Part shown: positions 43,231 through 52,188 of the stretch, piece after piece | How positions within the stretch are numbered: position 1 is the stretch's first letter | How the letters are laid out: the number at the start of each line of letters is the position of its first letter | Origin: Crocinitomix algicola | Lineage (GTDB): Bacteria > Bacteroidota > Bacteroidia > Flavobacteriales_D > Crocinitomicaceae | Assembly (NCBI RefSeq): GCF_001661595.2 | Contig: NZ_LYPF02000014.1 | Location: forward strand, 62,001 to 126,000 | DNA: 64,000 bases | Direction: 5' to 3' | Made by a program: the position numbers and the translations under genes | Notes under the pieces: model-generated | Database searches by the model: none | The model's input: the letters and a program-made list of their open reading frames with translations, nothing else | Told to the model about the DNA's origin: nothing

Positions 43231-43572
43231 TTACAGTGAATTATCGTCTTTCAAATCCAAAGCCCATTCAATAAAATAAGTTGCCACTAAAGCAATACCA
43301 CCAAATAAAAAAGCGAAAAGCACAGCAGCAGGTGAAGAATCCATTCCGAAATATTCATGAACAAGATTTCCAACCAAGATACCAATTGGAACAAGTAAGA
43401 ATAATAACGCGTTACGTAAATTATTATGCTTTTTGGTTTCTTCTTTTGGATTCATACCCATTTCAATCATTGCCATATTTTCTCTGTGGTTTGCCGTTGT
43501 TACGACGTACACAATTCCGAAAATCATAGCAGCTCCGCCTAAAGGAATTAAAATATGTGTTAAGTGTACCAT
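43231..43572 (-). CDS. small membrane protein (DUF6249-like)
   Basis: A 113-residue protein with three membrane segments (about 5-25, 54-72 and 82-100) and the phrase NMAMIEMGMNPKEE in the first loop. This arrangement recurs next to ECF sigma factors in Bacteroidota (DUF6249-type). It is the first gene of the operon. Function is unknown. Confidence 0.75.
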   Translation of the reverse strand: MVHLTHILIPLGGAAMIFGIVYVVTTANHRENMAMIEMGMNPKEETKKHNNLRNALLFLLVPIGILVGNLVHEYFGMDSSPAAVLFAFLFGGIALVATYFIEWALDLKDDNSL

Positions 43573-43596
43573 TTTTTTAACTTTTATTCAATTAGT

Positions 43597-43621
43597 CAAC
43601 GAAAAGCTTTTAATGGTTACA
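43597..43621 (-). promoter_or_regulatory. possible ECF-type promoter of the first sigma operon
   Basis: On the minus strand TGTAACC (43621-43615) is separated by 13 bp from CGTTG (43601-43597), which resembles ECF -35 (AAC-containing) and -10 (CGT) elements. It lies 25 bp before the start of the DUF6249-like gene and could provide autoregulation. Confidence 0.35.
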
Positions 43622-43632
43622 AAATAATATAA

Positions 43633-43661
43633 AAAAAGCCAGGAATAACTCCTAGCTTTTT
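43633..43661 (-). terminator. intrinsic terminator of the E1 gene
   Basis: On the minus strand, the stem GCTAGGA/TCCTGGC (one mismatch, 5-nt loop) is followed by seven T. The A/T runs make it bidirectional. Confidence 0.75.
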
Positions 43662-43686
43662 GATTAAACCCTTTGTTTTCTTGGGT

Positions 43687-45780
43687 TTAGAAGTTTAAAA
43701 CTTTTTCTATTCCTTTTTTTACTTTATCTGCATTTGTCAGTAATTCTGCTTCTAAAATTGAATTTAGAGGAATTGCAGGAGTATCAACAGACCCTACAAT
43801 TTCAACAGGGGCATCTAGGTTTTTGAAACAATTTTTTTGAATCTTGGCGGCAATACTTAGCGTAAATGTCGCTTCAATCGATTCTTCTGTCACTAATAAA
43901 CACTTGCTATGTTTATTTACTGCTGCAAAAACGGCTTCTTCATCCCAAGGGCTGAGCGTTCTTAAATCAATAATTTCAATTTGCCCCTTGAAGTGTTCTG
44001 CGGCTTCAAGTGCCCAATAAACTCCTCTACCGTAAGTTACGATTACTAAGCTCTCTCCCTTCTCAATTTTACCTTGTTCAGCACTTAATGCTGTTCTAGC
44101 TTTGCCAAATGGTATAGCATAATCTTCACTTGGCTCTACCGTAATAGCACCTTCAGTTCCTTTAATTTTACTCCAGTACAATCCCTTGTGTTCTAAAATT
44201 ACCACTGGATTTGGGTCGTAAAACGCTGATTTCATTAAACCTTTCAAGTCGGCGCCGGTAGAAGGGTAAGCGACTTTGATTCCTCTTATGTTAGTTACAA
44301 TAGACTCAACGCTTGAAGAATGATAAGGGCCTCCACTTCCATATGCTCCAATTGGAACACGTATAATAGCGCTCACGGGCCATTTTCCATTTGATAAATA
44401 ATATGAACGACTAACTTCTGTGAATAGCTGGTTAAGTCCAGGCCAAATATAATCAGCGAATTGAACCTCGACAATTGGTTTTAGTCCAACAGCGGACATA
44501 CCAACCGTACTTCCGATAATAAATGCTTCTTGGATTGGTGTATTAAACACACGTTCATCACCAAATTGTTGAGCTAAAGTGGCTGCTTCACGAAAAACAC
44601 CACCGAGTCTTCCTCCCACATCTTGCCCGTATAAAAGTGCTTCTGGATGTTTATCCAATAGTTCACGAATTCCAAATAAGGCGCTATCTACCATAACTGT
44701 TGGCTTTTTACCTTTTGGTTCCCGTTCACCTTGTTCTTCGGTAATTGGAGTAGGAGCAAAATAGAAATCCGTTAAACTAGAAGGGTCTGGGTCTTCTGCG
44801 TTCATTGCTTTGTCAAAATCGGCATTGACTTTTGTTTGCACCGCTTCCTCAATGGATTTAATTTCTTTTTCACTTATTCCTTGACTTAACATTAAGTCGA
44901 TTAACTTTGGATAAGGATCTCTAAGTGCTTGCTCTTCTAAATCATCTCTGTACCATTCTTTTCTTACACCAGACGTGTGATGATTCAAAAGTGGAACTTT
45001 AGCATGAATTAAAAATGGACGTCTTTCTTTACGAATTGTTTCAATGACATCCTTAACTGTTTGATAGGATGTTTCAAAGTCCGTTCCATCAATTGTCACA
45101 ACTTCTAACCCTTTAAATCCTTGTGCATAATATGAAATATCCTGCGCACGAATTTCATCTGCACTAGCAGAGATATCCCATTCATTATCTTGTACCAAAT
45201 ATAAAATTGGAAACTGTTTTAGTGCTGCCATTTGGAAAGCTTCAGAAACTTCACCTTCCGTACAGCTAGCGTCACCAAGTGAACAAACAACGACTGGGTT
45301 TTCACCTTTAAAATCTTCTGCTAATCCTTGTTTTTCTTTGTATTGAACTCCCATCGCAACACCGGTGGTAGGAATGGCTTGCATTCCTGTTGCTGATGAT
45401 TGATGAGGTATTTTAGGCATCCCTTCACGATTTAAGCTAGGATGTGAATAATAAGTTCTACCACCTGAAAAAGGATCATCCTTTTTGGCAAAGACCTGCA
45501 ACATGATTTCCCATGGCTCCATTCCAATTCCTAGTAAAATTGAATCATCTCGGTAATATGGGGCCACCCAATCCTGTGATTTAAGTTGCATTCCTAAAGC
45601 AAGTTGAATTGCTTCGTGCCCGCGCGAAGTGGCATGTACATATTTGGAAGTTACTTTCGCATTTTCCTCATATTTTTCCGCCATTGTTTTGGCTGTACAC
45701 ATTAACTCGAACCCCTTTTTAAGATTTTTCTTACTGGTTTTAACCGAAGTATTTTTTTTATCTGAAGTCGTTGCTGACAT
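43687..45780 (-). CDS. branched-chain 2-oxoacid dehydrogenase E1, alpha/beta fusion
   Basis: A single 697-residue chain carries both E1 subunits. The alpha part (about 1-350) has SRGHEAIQLALG, YYRDDSILLGIG and the thiamine diphosphate motif beginning GDASCTEGEV and closing with DNEWDIS. The beta part (about 365-697) has ALLYGQDVGGRLGGVFREA and the C-terminal transketolase domain. It decarboxylates 2-oxoacids, most likely from Val, Leu and Ile, and passes the acyl group to a lipoyl E2, which is not in this window. Similar fusions are usual in Bacteroidota. It is monocistronic. Confidence 0.92.
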   Translation of the reverse strand: MSATTSDKKNTSVKTSKKNLKKGFELMCTAKTMAEKYEENAKVTSKYVHATSRGHEAIQLALGMQLKSQDWVAPYYRDDSILLGIGMEPWEIMLQVFAKKDDPFSGGRTYYSHPSLNREGMPKIPHQSSATGMQAIPTTGVAMGVQYKEKQGLAEDFKGENPVVVCSLGDASCTEGEVSEAFQMAALKQFPILYLVQDNEWDISASADEIRAQDISYYAQGFKGLEVVTIDGTDFETSYQTVKDVIETIRKERRPFLIHAKVPLLNHHTSGVRKEWYRDDLEEQALRDPYPKLIDLMLSQGISEKEIKSIEEAVQTKVNADFDKAMNAEDPDPSSLTDFYFAPTPITEEQGEREPKGKKPTVMVDSALFGIRELLDKHPEALLYGQDVGGRLGGVFREAATLAQQFGDERVFNTPIQEAFIIGSTVGMSAVGLKPIVEVQFADYIWPGLNQLFTEVSRSYYLSNGKWPVSAIIRVPIGAYGSGGPYHSSSVESIVTNIRGIKVAYPSTGADLKGLMKSAFYDPNPVVILEHKGLYWSKIKGTEGAITVEPSEDYAIPFGKARTALSAEQGKIEKGESLVIVTYGRGVYWALEAAEHFKGQIEIIDLRTLSPWDEEAVFAAVNKHSKCLLVTEESIEATFTLSIAAKIQKNCFKNLDAPVEIVGSVDTPAIPLNSILEAELLTNADKVKKGIEKVLNF

Positions 45781-45896
45781 AATCGCTCAGTGAAATTTAA
45801 ATTGGCCGCAATTTACAAAAAATAACCCGCTTTTATTAGGTTGACTTCATCTAATTCAGTAAAAGCTTAACAGAAAAAAATAAAATATTAAATGCT

Positions 45897-45925
45897 GGTT
45901 ACCTTTTAAAATTCGGTACCACTAA
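45897..45925 (+). promoter_or_regulatory. possible second-sigma (ECF) promoter of the barrel gene
   Basis: GGTTACC (45897-45903), then 14 bp, then ACCACTAA (45918-45925). The -35 part is identical, and the spacing equal, to the ECF promoters at 52746-52774 and 52930-52958; the -10 part matches CGCATTAA in 5 of 8 positions. It lies 19 bp before the ATG. Confidence 0.35.
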
Positions 45926-45944
45926 GTGATAAAATAAATAAATT

Positions 45945-46565
45945 ATGAAATTCTTAAAAAAATCACTTTTGGTAATATGTTTGGCTGGTTCCTTTATACA
46001 GGGACGTGCTCAAGGACAGGCGTCCATTGCGGAAGGCGATCTTTTAATTAATCCGTCCATTACGCTTGGATGGTATAATTATGGGCATTCTTGGGATGTA
46101 ATAAATATACTACCGCCTGTAGCATTAAACTTCGAGTATGCGGCATCAAACTTATTTAGTTTTGGTTTTGAAGGTGAGTATGCTCGACGAACCTATAAAC
46201 ACCTTTATTACTTTTATGATACCGATCAATATAAATACACTTACAAATCATTCATGGTAAGAGGTTCTTTTCATTATTTAGATGTTATAAAGAATATTTT
46301 TGGTGATGATTTGGGTGATTTCAATTCGGAAAAACTTGATTTTTATATTGGAGCATCAACGGGAATGGTAATTACGAATGTTTTAACCACTTGGACGGAT
46401 CCATTGACGGAAAAAGTTCGTGAGAAAAAGGATTTTGATTCAACCTGGAGATTCGGATACTTTGCTGGTTTTAGATACTATTTTAATAATAGTGTTGGGG
46501 CTTTTGCAGAGACAGGACGAAATAGTCTAGGTTGGATGAAATTAGGTTTAACCTTAAAGATTTAA
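45945..46565 (+). CDS. outer membrane beta-barrel protein
   Basis: A 206-residue protein with a signal peptide (cleavage near residue 21, GRAQG). The mature part has alternating hydrophobic and polar residues typical of an eight-stranded barrel, and ends with the aromatic strand LGWMKLGLTLKI. Strands include VALNFEYAAS, FGFEGEYARR and FGYFAGFRYYF. It is probably a small outer-membrane protein, with no known partner. The promoter region contains a possible ECF-type element. Confidence 0.8.
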   Translation: MKFLKKSLLVICLAGSFIQGRAQGQASIAEGDLLINPSITLGWYNYGHSWDVINILPPVALNFEYAASNLFSFGFEGEYARRTYKHLYYFYDTDQYKYTYKSFMVRGSFHYLDVIKNIFGDDLGDFNSEKLDFYIGASTGMVITNVLTTWTDPLTEKVREKKDFDSTWRFGYFAGFRYYFNNSVGAFAETGRNSLGWMKLGLTLKI

Positions 46566-46606
46566 CAACAAACCGATACAATAACCTAAAACCTTTGTAA
46601 ATCGGG

Positions 46607-46644
46607 AATCCCATTGCACATAATTGTGTAGTGGGATTTTTTTG
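46607..46644 (+). terminator. intrinsic terminator
   Basis: AATCCCA (46607-46613) pairs with TGGGATT (46632-46638), and an inner TGCACA/TGTGTA stem extends it. It is followed by a T run. Confidence 0.82.
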
Positions 46645-46764
46645 TGCAACAACCACGTTGGTATTTTTTATAGTAAACAGAATAAATGCGTTCAAAATTT
46701 CTATTTTTACCATTCGTTGAAAAATGGAGCGATTGTTGAATGAAATTGATATAAAAAGAAATAA

Positions 46765-48879
46765 ATGAAGAAAATAGTTGCATTATTATTTATTGGATTA
46801 ATGAGTGGTTTCGTCATTGGTCAAAAGCAGTTAACGTTAGAAGATGCTGTAATGAATCAGTATAGGGCCTATTATCCTGAGCATACGAATCTACTTTCAT
46901 GGATTCCAAACACAAATGATTTCGCTTACTTGTCGAGTGATTACCAAACGCTTTTAAGAGGGAATACTAAAAATGATAAGACATCAGAAATCATTACAAC
47001 CAAAAAAATTGCAGAATTAACAGGATTAAGTCCACGATATGTTAATGTTCTATCATGGAAAGATGAACATCGGTTTATAACGTCGATTGATCAGAAATTC
47101 TATGAAATAAACATTACCAAACAAAGCGCAAAAGAGTTGGGTAGTGTAAATAGTAATTCAGACATAATGGACTTTTCGCCAGCCTCATTAAATATTGTTT
47201 ATAATGAAGGGGATGTATTGTTTTTAACTTCAAAATCAATACCGATTACAGTTTCAAAAGAAGGGGTCGTTTCAGGTCAGGCCATTGCACGAAGTGAATT
47301 TGGTATTACAAAAGGTACTTTCTGGTCGAACAACGGGACTAAATTGGCCTATTATCAAAAAGATGAATCGGAAGTTGCAGAATATCCTCTACTGGATATC
47401 ACCACACCAACGGGGTCTCTGAACTCAATTCGTTACCCCATGGCAGGTCAAAAAAGTGAAAAAGGAGCGGTTTGTATATATGATGTTGAAAGCGAAAAAA
47501 CCGTGAAAATAACACCTTCTGGCAAGGAGGACGATTATGTGACAAATTTTGCATGGGGACCGGATGATAAATATTGTTATGTTGCTGAATTAAATCGAGG
47601 TCAAGATCATATGAAGTTGATGAAATATGATGCAACATCAGGTGAATTAGTTAAAGTGCTTTTTGAGGAAGAAAATGATCGTTGGGTTGAACCAGAGCAT
47701 CCTGTTTATTTTGTATCCAATGACCAATTTGTGTGGTTAAGCGAGAGAGATGGTTTTATGAATCTTTATTTGTATGACGCGGATGGCAAACTTCAGAAAC
47801 AACTGACGAAAAACAAATGGGTGGTTAAGGAGTTGTTAGGTCATGATGATAACGGTAATATATACTTTATGGGGACTGGAGAAAGTCCACTTGAGACACA
47901 CGCTTATAAGGTGAATATTAATACCGGAAAACAAACTAAATTAACACAAATTCCTGGTACTCATCGTGTATCTTTTTCTTCGAATTATGAATTTATGCAT
48001 GATGCTTATTCTTCTCATGAAATTCCAAACAGAGAAGAGATTGTTGATTTAGCAAAAGGTAAAGTCGTACGCACATTAATTGAAGCAGCTAATCCATATG
48101 AAAACATCACGATGGGCACGGCAGAGATCAGTACACTAAAATCAGGTGATCAAAAAGTGGACCTTTATCAACGCTTAATTAAGCCAAGTAATTTTGACCC
48201 GAGTAAGAAATATCCCGTATTAGTTTATGTTTATGGTGGTCCGCATGCTCAGCTAATTACAAATTCTTGGTTAGATGGAGCTAGTTTGTGGATGTATTGG
48301 TTGGCCGAACAAGGTTATTTAGTCTACACGATTGATGGAAGAGGTTCAGCGAATAGAGGGTTTGAATTTGAAAGTGGGATTCATCGTCAATTGGGAGAAC
48401 TAGAAATGCAAGATCAGATTGTGGGAGTAAAACATTTAAGAACACTAGATTATGTTGATGGAAACCGTCTAGCAGTGCACGGGTGGAGCTTTGGAGGATT
48501 TATGACCACCTCTTTAATGCTTAGAAATGCAGGAATCTTTAATGTTGGTGTTGCTGGAGGTCCAGTTACAGACTGGAAATATTACGAGGTTATGTATGGT
48601 GAACGTTATATGGATACGCCAACAGAAAACCCGGAAGGATATAAAAACAGTGCTTTAACGAATTATGTTGAGAATCTTAAAGGAGATTTACTATTAATTC
48701 ATGGGACAAGTGATGATGTTGTGGTAATGCAACATAACTTGGCTTTAGTTAAAGCATTCATCGAAGCGGGTGTCCAAATGGATTTTTTTCCATATCCAAT
48801 GCATAAACACAATGTATATGGAAAAGATCGAGTCCACCTGATGCAGAAAGTGCTCGATTATATAATTGAAAATAATTAA
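46765..48879 (+). CDS. S9 family peptidase (dipeptidyl peptidase IV type)
   Basis: A secreted 704-residue serine peptidase. A signal peptide (cleavage near VIGQ, residue 19) precedes a beta-propeller domain (about 35-440) and an alpha/beta-hydrolase domain. The nucleophile is Ser575 in GWSFGGF, followed by the acid in HGTSDDVV and the His in MHKHNVYG. It should release dipeptides from the N-termini of oligopeptides in the periplasm, as DPP IV does in asaccharolytic Bacteroidota. Its own terminator follows. Confidence 0.94.
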   Translation: MKKIVALLFIGLMSGFVIGQKQLTLEDAVMNQYRAYYPEHTNLLSWIPNTNDFAYLSSDYQTLLRGNTKNDKTSEIITTKKIAELTGLSPRYVNVLSWKDEHRFITSIDQKFYEINITKQSAKELGSVNSNSDIMDFSPASLNIVYNEGDVLFLTSKSIPITVSKEGVVSGQAIARSEFGITKGTFWSNNGTKLAYYQKDESEVAEYPLLDITTPTGSLNSIRYPMAGQKSEKGAVCIYDVESEKTVKITPSGKEDDYVTNFAWGPDDKYCYVAELNRGQDHMKLMKYDATSGELVKVLFEEENDRWVEPEHPVYFVSNDQFVWLSERDGFMNLYLYDADGKLQKQLTKNKWVVKELLGHDDNGNIYFMGTGESPLETHAYKVNINTGKQTKLTQIPGTHRVSFSSNYEFMHDAYSSHEIPNREEIVDLAKGKVVRTLIEAANPYENITMGTAEISTLKSGDQKVDLYQRLIKPSNFDPSKKYPVLVYVYGGPHAQLITNSWLDGASLWMYWLAEQGYLVYTIDGRGSANRGFEFESGIHRQLGELEMQDQIVGVKHLRTLDYVDGNRLAVHGWSFGGFMTTSLMLRNAGIFNVGVAGGPVTDWKYYEVMYGERYMDTPTENPEGYKNSALTNYVENLKGDLLLIHGTSDDVVVMQHNLALVKAFIEAGVQMDFFPYPMHKHNVYGKDRVHLMQKVLDYIIENN

Positions 48880-48881
48880 TA

Positions 48882-48916
48882 AAAATGCTCCACATTAAGT
48901 GGGGCATTTTTTTTTA
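48882..48916 (+). terminator. intrinsic terminator after the S9 peptidase gene
   Basis: AAAATGCTCCAC pairs with GTGGGGCATTTT (about 48882-48910; a T and a G are opposed), followed by T. It isolates the CHAT gene from the peptidase gene. Confidence 0.85.
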
Positions 48917-48946
48917 TTAATTCAAATGTCCTGTAATTCTTATAAT

Positions 48947-48954
48947 TAACTTTA
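48947..48954 (+). promoter_or_regulatory. -7 box 4 nt before the CHAT ATG
   Basis: TAACTTTA, 7 of 8 matches to TAnnTTTG, ends exactly 4 nt before the ATG at 48959. The CHAT gene thus seems to be transcribed by the housekeeping sigma factor, not by the ECF factor next to it. Confidence 0.35.
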
Positions 48955-48958
48955 CGCC

Positions 48959-51502
48959 ATGGTCAGGTTAAATATTGTATTTCTTTTTGGGTTCTTCTGT
49001 TTGTTTCACTCAAACGTTTTTGGCAATCCGATTATTGATTCGTTAACAAATCGCCTCGGAACGATTGAACAAGAAAATTCAGAAACTTTTATTCGTGAAA
49101 AAGCGAAGTTGTCAAGTGAAATTGCCGATTGGTACAATAAGGTTTATGTAAATCAGGATTTTACTCGAACATATTTGTTAAAGTCTACGACTTACATGAA
49201 GGCTTTGGAATCCAGTTACAAACTTTTGCCCAGTGATATTTTATTTTTGTCCGATGTTTATCGGCGGTTAGCTTTGTATGAATTGCAACTAGGAAACGTC
49301 CAAGAGTCAGACCGATATATGCGAGAATGTGAACGATTGTTGATCAGTTCTAAATCTGTCGTACCAAAAAATCAGTTTGACAAGTCGCTTTACGATTTTT
49401 ATTTATCTTATTTCGCAATGAATTTTAGGATGGGCAAGCTTTCGGAAGCGCTTTTATCAGTAAATAACGCTGAAAAAGTAATGCGCAGTAATGTCAACCT
49501 TAAAAGTGAAGAAATAAATCTTTTCAGTCAAAAAGCAATACTCATGGCTCAAATGGGGGATGTTAATGGGTCGATGGAGTTTGCAAAAAAATCGTTGGAT
49601 ATTTATGAAAACAACCCAATTCCAGGCTTGCCTCATGATCGTTTCATTTACTTTTATTTAAGAACCTTTTTCCAAGCCGGTCAATACAAAGAGTATTTAC
49701 ATGTTTTATCGAAATATCCGCAGTACAAAAACTACTTGGCTATGGAGACTTACTTAGATAATCACGAAGATATGGTAACAAGGACTTTTTTCGAGAATGT
49801 CTTTATGGGAGGAATTTCTTATTTCCAATGTTATAAAAACACAAAAAATATTGCTTATCTCGATTCTGCTTACCAGCAATATGTTAATGGTTTTAGATTG
49901 GGCGAAAAGTTAACGGTAAAGAATGATGGAGATAAAATTGGAGGGACTATTCTACGACCAGATAATAAAATAAACTCGCTCTTAACAACGGTTAACGAGT
50001 TGGATAATATTAATGGTAAAGTTGGACAACAAAAGATTTCAGAAGTAATTAGAATAATTGATGCTTACCAATCCAATCGATTGCACTTGGAACGAATCTC
50101 TTACCAATTAAATGCTGATTTATGGGTGAAAGAAAAAGAGTTGAAGAATGAAATTAGCTATCTAAATAATAAAATTAGCGAATTAGATACCGTACCTAAT
50201 TCAAAAGGGATAATAGATTCACTCAGTCAAATCATTCAAGAAAACACTAAGAAAGCCACAGCGTTAAAGGCAAAGACCAAGCGGGATTTGGTGATGGAGC
50301 AGTATAAATTATCACAAAATGATTTCGAATTACGATTGAATGATTATCTCGCCAAAAATAAAAAAACGCTATTGGTATACTTTTTTAACCCATTGGACTC
50401 TACAATACACACCATGGGTCATGCGGGCAACCATGCTTTTTTTAATTCAGTTAAAGTAGCGAATAATTTTTTGGGTATGATTGATTCAGCATATACCTTA
50501 AATGCTTCTTTACAAACAGATGTAATTGCTATCGAAAAACAGCATAAGCTCAATCGAGAATTATATTCGCTGCTTATAGACCCGATTGTTGATCAAATAA
50601 AAACAGAGGAATTAATCATTTATCCAATTGATGAGTTTAGCTATATTAGTTTTGATGCCTTACTTAATCCACAAGATGAATATTTAATTGAGAATTATAG
50701 TATTCAATACACCAGTTCATTATTTTCAATTATCCATGCTAGAAAACAATCCGATTATGTAAGAGATTTGGCCGTTTTTAACCCAGAAAATTATGGAACA
50801 GACTCGTTGGCAAAATTAGTGCATGCACGACAAGAGTCTATTGACTTAGCTAAGCGTTTTGATGGTCTCTTAATAGAAAAACAATTGGCAACGAAATCGG
50901 CTTTTCTTGCGAATACAGAGGTGAATAAAATAGTTCATTTAGCCACGCATTCAATTTTGAATTTTGAGCATCCGTATGAGTCTTATATTGTTTTTGACGC
51001 AACAGAAGACCTTGATTCAAATCACTTATATGCTTATGAGATTTTTGCGAAAAATATAACTGCGGAAATGGTTGTGTTAAGTTCATGTAATTCGGCCAGA
51101 GGAGAATTAAAAGAAGGAGTAGGAGTATTAAGTCTATCAAATGCGTTTTATTTTGCTGGGGTTCCGTCAACGGTGAGTAGCCTATGGAGTGCTCAAGATC
51201 AAAGTGCGGCAGATGTTATGCGTGCTTTTTATTCTAATTTACAGGAGGGAGAAACTAAATCGAAAAGTTTGCAAAAAGCTAAAGTCAAGTATTTATCAGC
51301 AGCAGATAAAATTCACAGGCAGCCATTTTTTTGGGCAAATTATGTTGTTTATGGTGACGATCAAAAGTTATTTGAAAAGTCCATTTTCAGTGCATCATTG
51401 AAAAAATGGCTAGTTGTTACAGGGGGAGTTGTTCTAATTTTACTAATTGTGGTTTTGGGCAGACGAGTTTATCGCAAATCATCAATTAATTCAGCGGCTT
51501 GA
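48959..51502 (+). CDS. membrane-anchored CHAT (caspase-like) protein
   Basis: An 847-residue protein: signal peptide (1-22), helical TPR-like region (about 60-330), coiled region (about 370-470) and a C-terminal CHAT domain (about 545-805). The CHAT domain has a His-Cys dyad: His664 in HLATHS and Cys710 in VVLSSCNSARGEL, followed by GVGVLSLSNAFYFAGVPSTV, typical of the family. A membrane segment (about 815-835) and a basic tail RRVYRKS follow. The enzyme domain should face the periplasm. CHAT proteins include separase-like and caspase-like peptidases. Its last 34 bp overlap the tail of the anti-sigma gene on the other strand. Confidence 0.9.
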   Translation: MVRLNIVFLFGFFCLFHSNVFGNPIIDSLTNRLGTIEQENSETFIREKAKLSSEIADWYNKVYVNQDFTRTYLLKSTTYMKALESSYKLLPSDILFLSDVYRRLALYELQLGNVQESDRYMRECERLLISSKSVVPKNQFDKSLYDFYLSYFAMNFRMGKLSEALLSVNNAEKVMRSNVNLKSEEINLFSQKAILMAQMGDVNGSMEFAKKSLDIYENNPIPGLPHDRFIYFYLRTFFQAGQYKEYLHVLSKYPQYKNYLAMETYLDNHEDMVTRTFFENVFMGGISYFQCYKNTKNIAYLDSAYQQYVNGFRLGEKLTVKNDGDKIGGTILRPDNKINSLLTTVNELDNINGKVGQQKISEVIRIIDAYQSNRLHLERISYQLNADLWVKEKELKNEISYLNNKISELDTVPNSKGIIDSLSQIIQENTKKATALKAKTKRDLVMEQYKLSQNDFELRLNDYLAKNKKTLLVYFFNPLDSTIHTMGHAGNHAFFNSVKVANNFLGMIDSAYTLNASLQTDVIAIEKQHKLNRELYSLLIDPIVDQIKTEELIIYPIDEFSYISFDALLNPQDEYLIENYSIQYTSSLFSIIHARKQSDYVRDLAVFNPENYGTDSLAKLVHARQESIDLAKRFDGLLIEKQLATKSAFLANTEVNKIVHLATHSILNFEHPYESYIVFDATEDLDSNHLYAYEIFAKNITAEMVVLSSCNSARGELKEGVGVLSLSNAFYFAGVPSTVSSLWSAQDQSAADVMRAFYSNLQEGETKSKSLQKAKVKYLSAADKIHRQPFFWANYVVYGDDQKLFEKSIFSASLKKWLVVTGGVVLILLIVVLGRRVYRKSSINSAA

Positions 51503-52188
51503 GACTTAAAATCACCTTTCACCGAATTTAACATTTCTATTGCTTGATCGTTTTTATCCATGCCGATATAGGCTAAGCCAAGGTGAAATCGAATAATTTC
51601 ATCAAATAGAGAGTTTTTCTGCGTTAATAAAAGTTCATATTTTTCAGCAGCTTCTTTGTAATTTTTAAGGGCTAAGTGAGATTCTGCAGCATAAAAAAGT
51701 GCACTCAAATTGTTGGGATGTTTTTCAAGTTGTTCAATAGCTTTTGAATACTCTTGTAAATCATAGAAATGTAATCCCATATCAATGTCTGCTTGTTCTC
51801 CCCTGACCGTAATGATATTATCATAAGGTTGAAAATTGTCTGCCACTAATGATTCTTTATCCGAGGCATTAAAAAAGAAAGTTGAACTGATTAAAGCTAT
51901 AATTGCAACAGCAGCGACTGCACTGATAATTCGAAGACGAATAACTTTTGGTCTATTACTGTTTGGTTGATGGACTATTGAATTGTCCCATGTTTTAAGT
52001 TGCTTTTGAAAAGACTTTATTTCAGCATATTCAATAGCTTTTTCAAATGTTTTAAATTCGTCAAACTCTTTTTTAAAATGCGGTGTTGTGCTAAGTTTTT
52101 TTTCAAAAGCAAGTTTTTCTAGATCAGTCATCTCATTTCTGAGATAAGCATCAAAAAGCGCAATATTTTCTTCACTAAAATTCATCAT
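51469..52188 (-). CDS. putative anti-sigma factor with periplasmic TPRs
   Basis: A 239-residue single-pass membrane protein. The N-terminal part (about 1-65) resembles an anti-sigma domain (DAYLRNEMTDLEKLAFEKKL, as in RskA-type proteins). Residues 86-106 form a membrane segment, and the rest (about 130-235) carries TPRs (MGLHFYDLQEYSKAIEQLEK, FHLGLAYIGMDKNDQAIEML). It starts in the stop of the sigma gene (ATGA). This position and topology fit a factor that holds sigma at the membrane and senses something outside. The sensing role is inferred. Confidence 0.82.
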   Translation of the reverse strand: MMNFSEENIALFDAYLRNEMTDLEKLAFEKKLSTTPHFKKEFDEFKTFEKAIEYAEIKSFQKQLKTWDNSIVHQPNSNRPKVIRLRIISAVAAVAIIALISSTFFFNASDKESLVADNFQPYDNIITVRGEQADIDMGLHFYDLQEYSKAIEQLEKHPNNLSALFYAAESHLALKNYKEAAEKYELLLTQKNSLFDEIIRFHLGLAYIGMDKNDQAIEMLNSVKGDFKSQAAELIDDLR

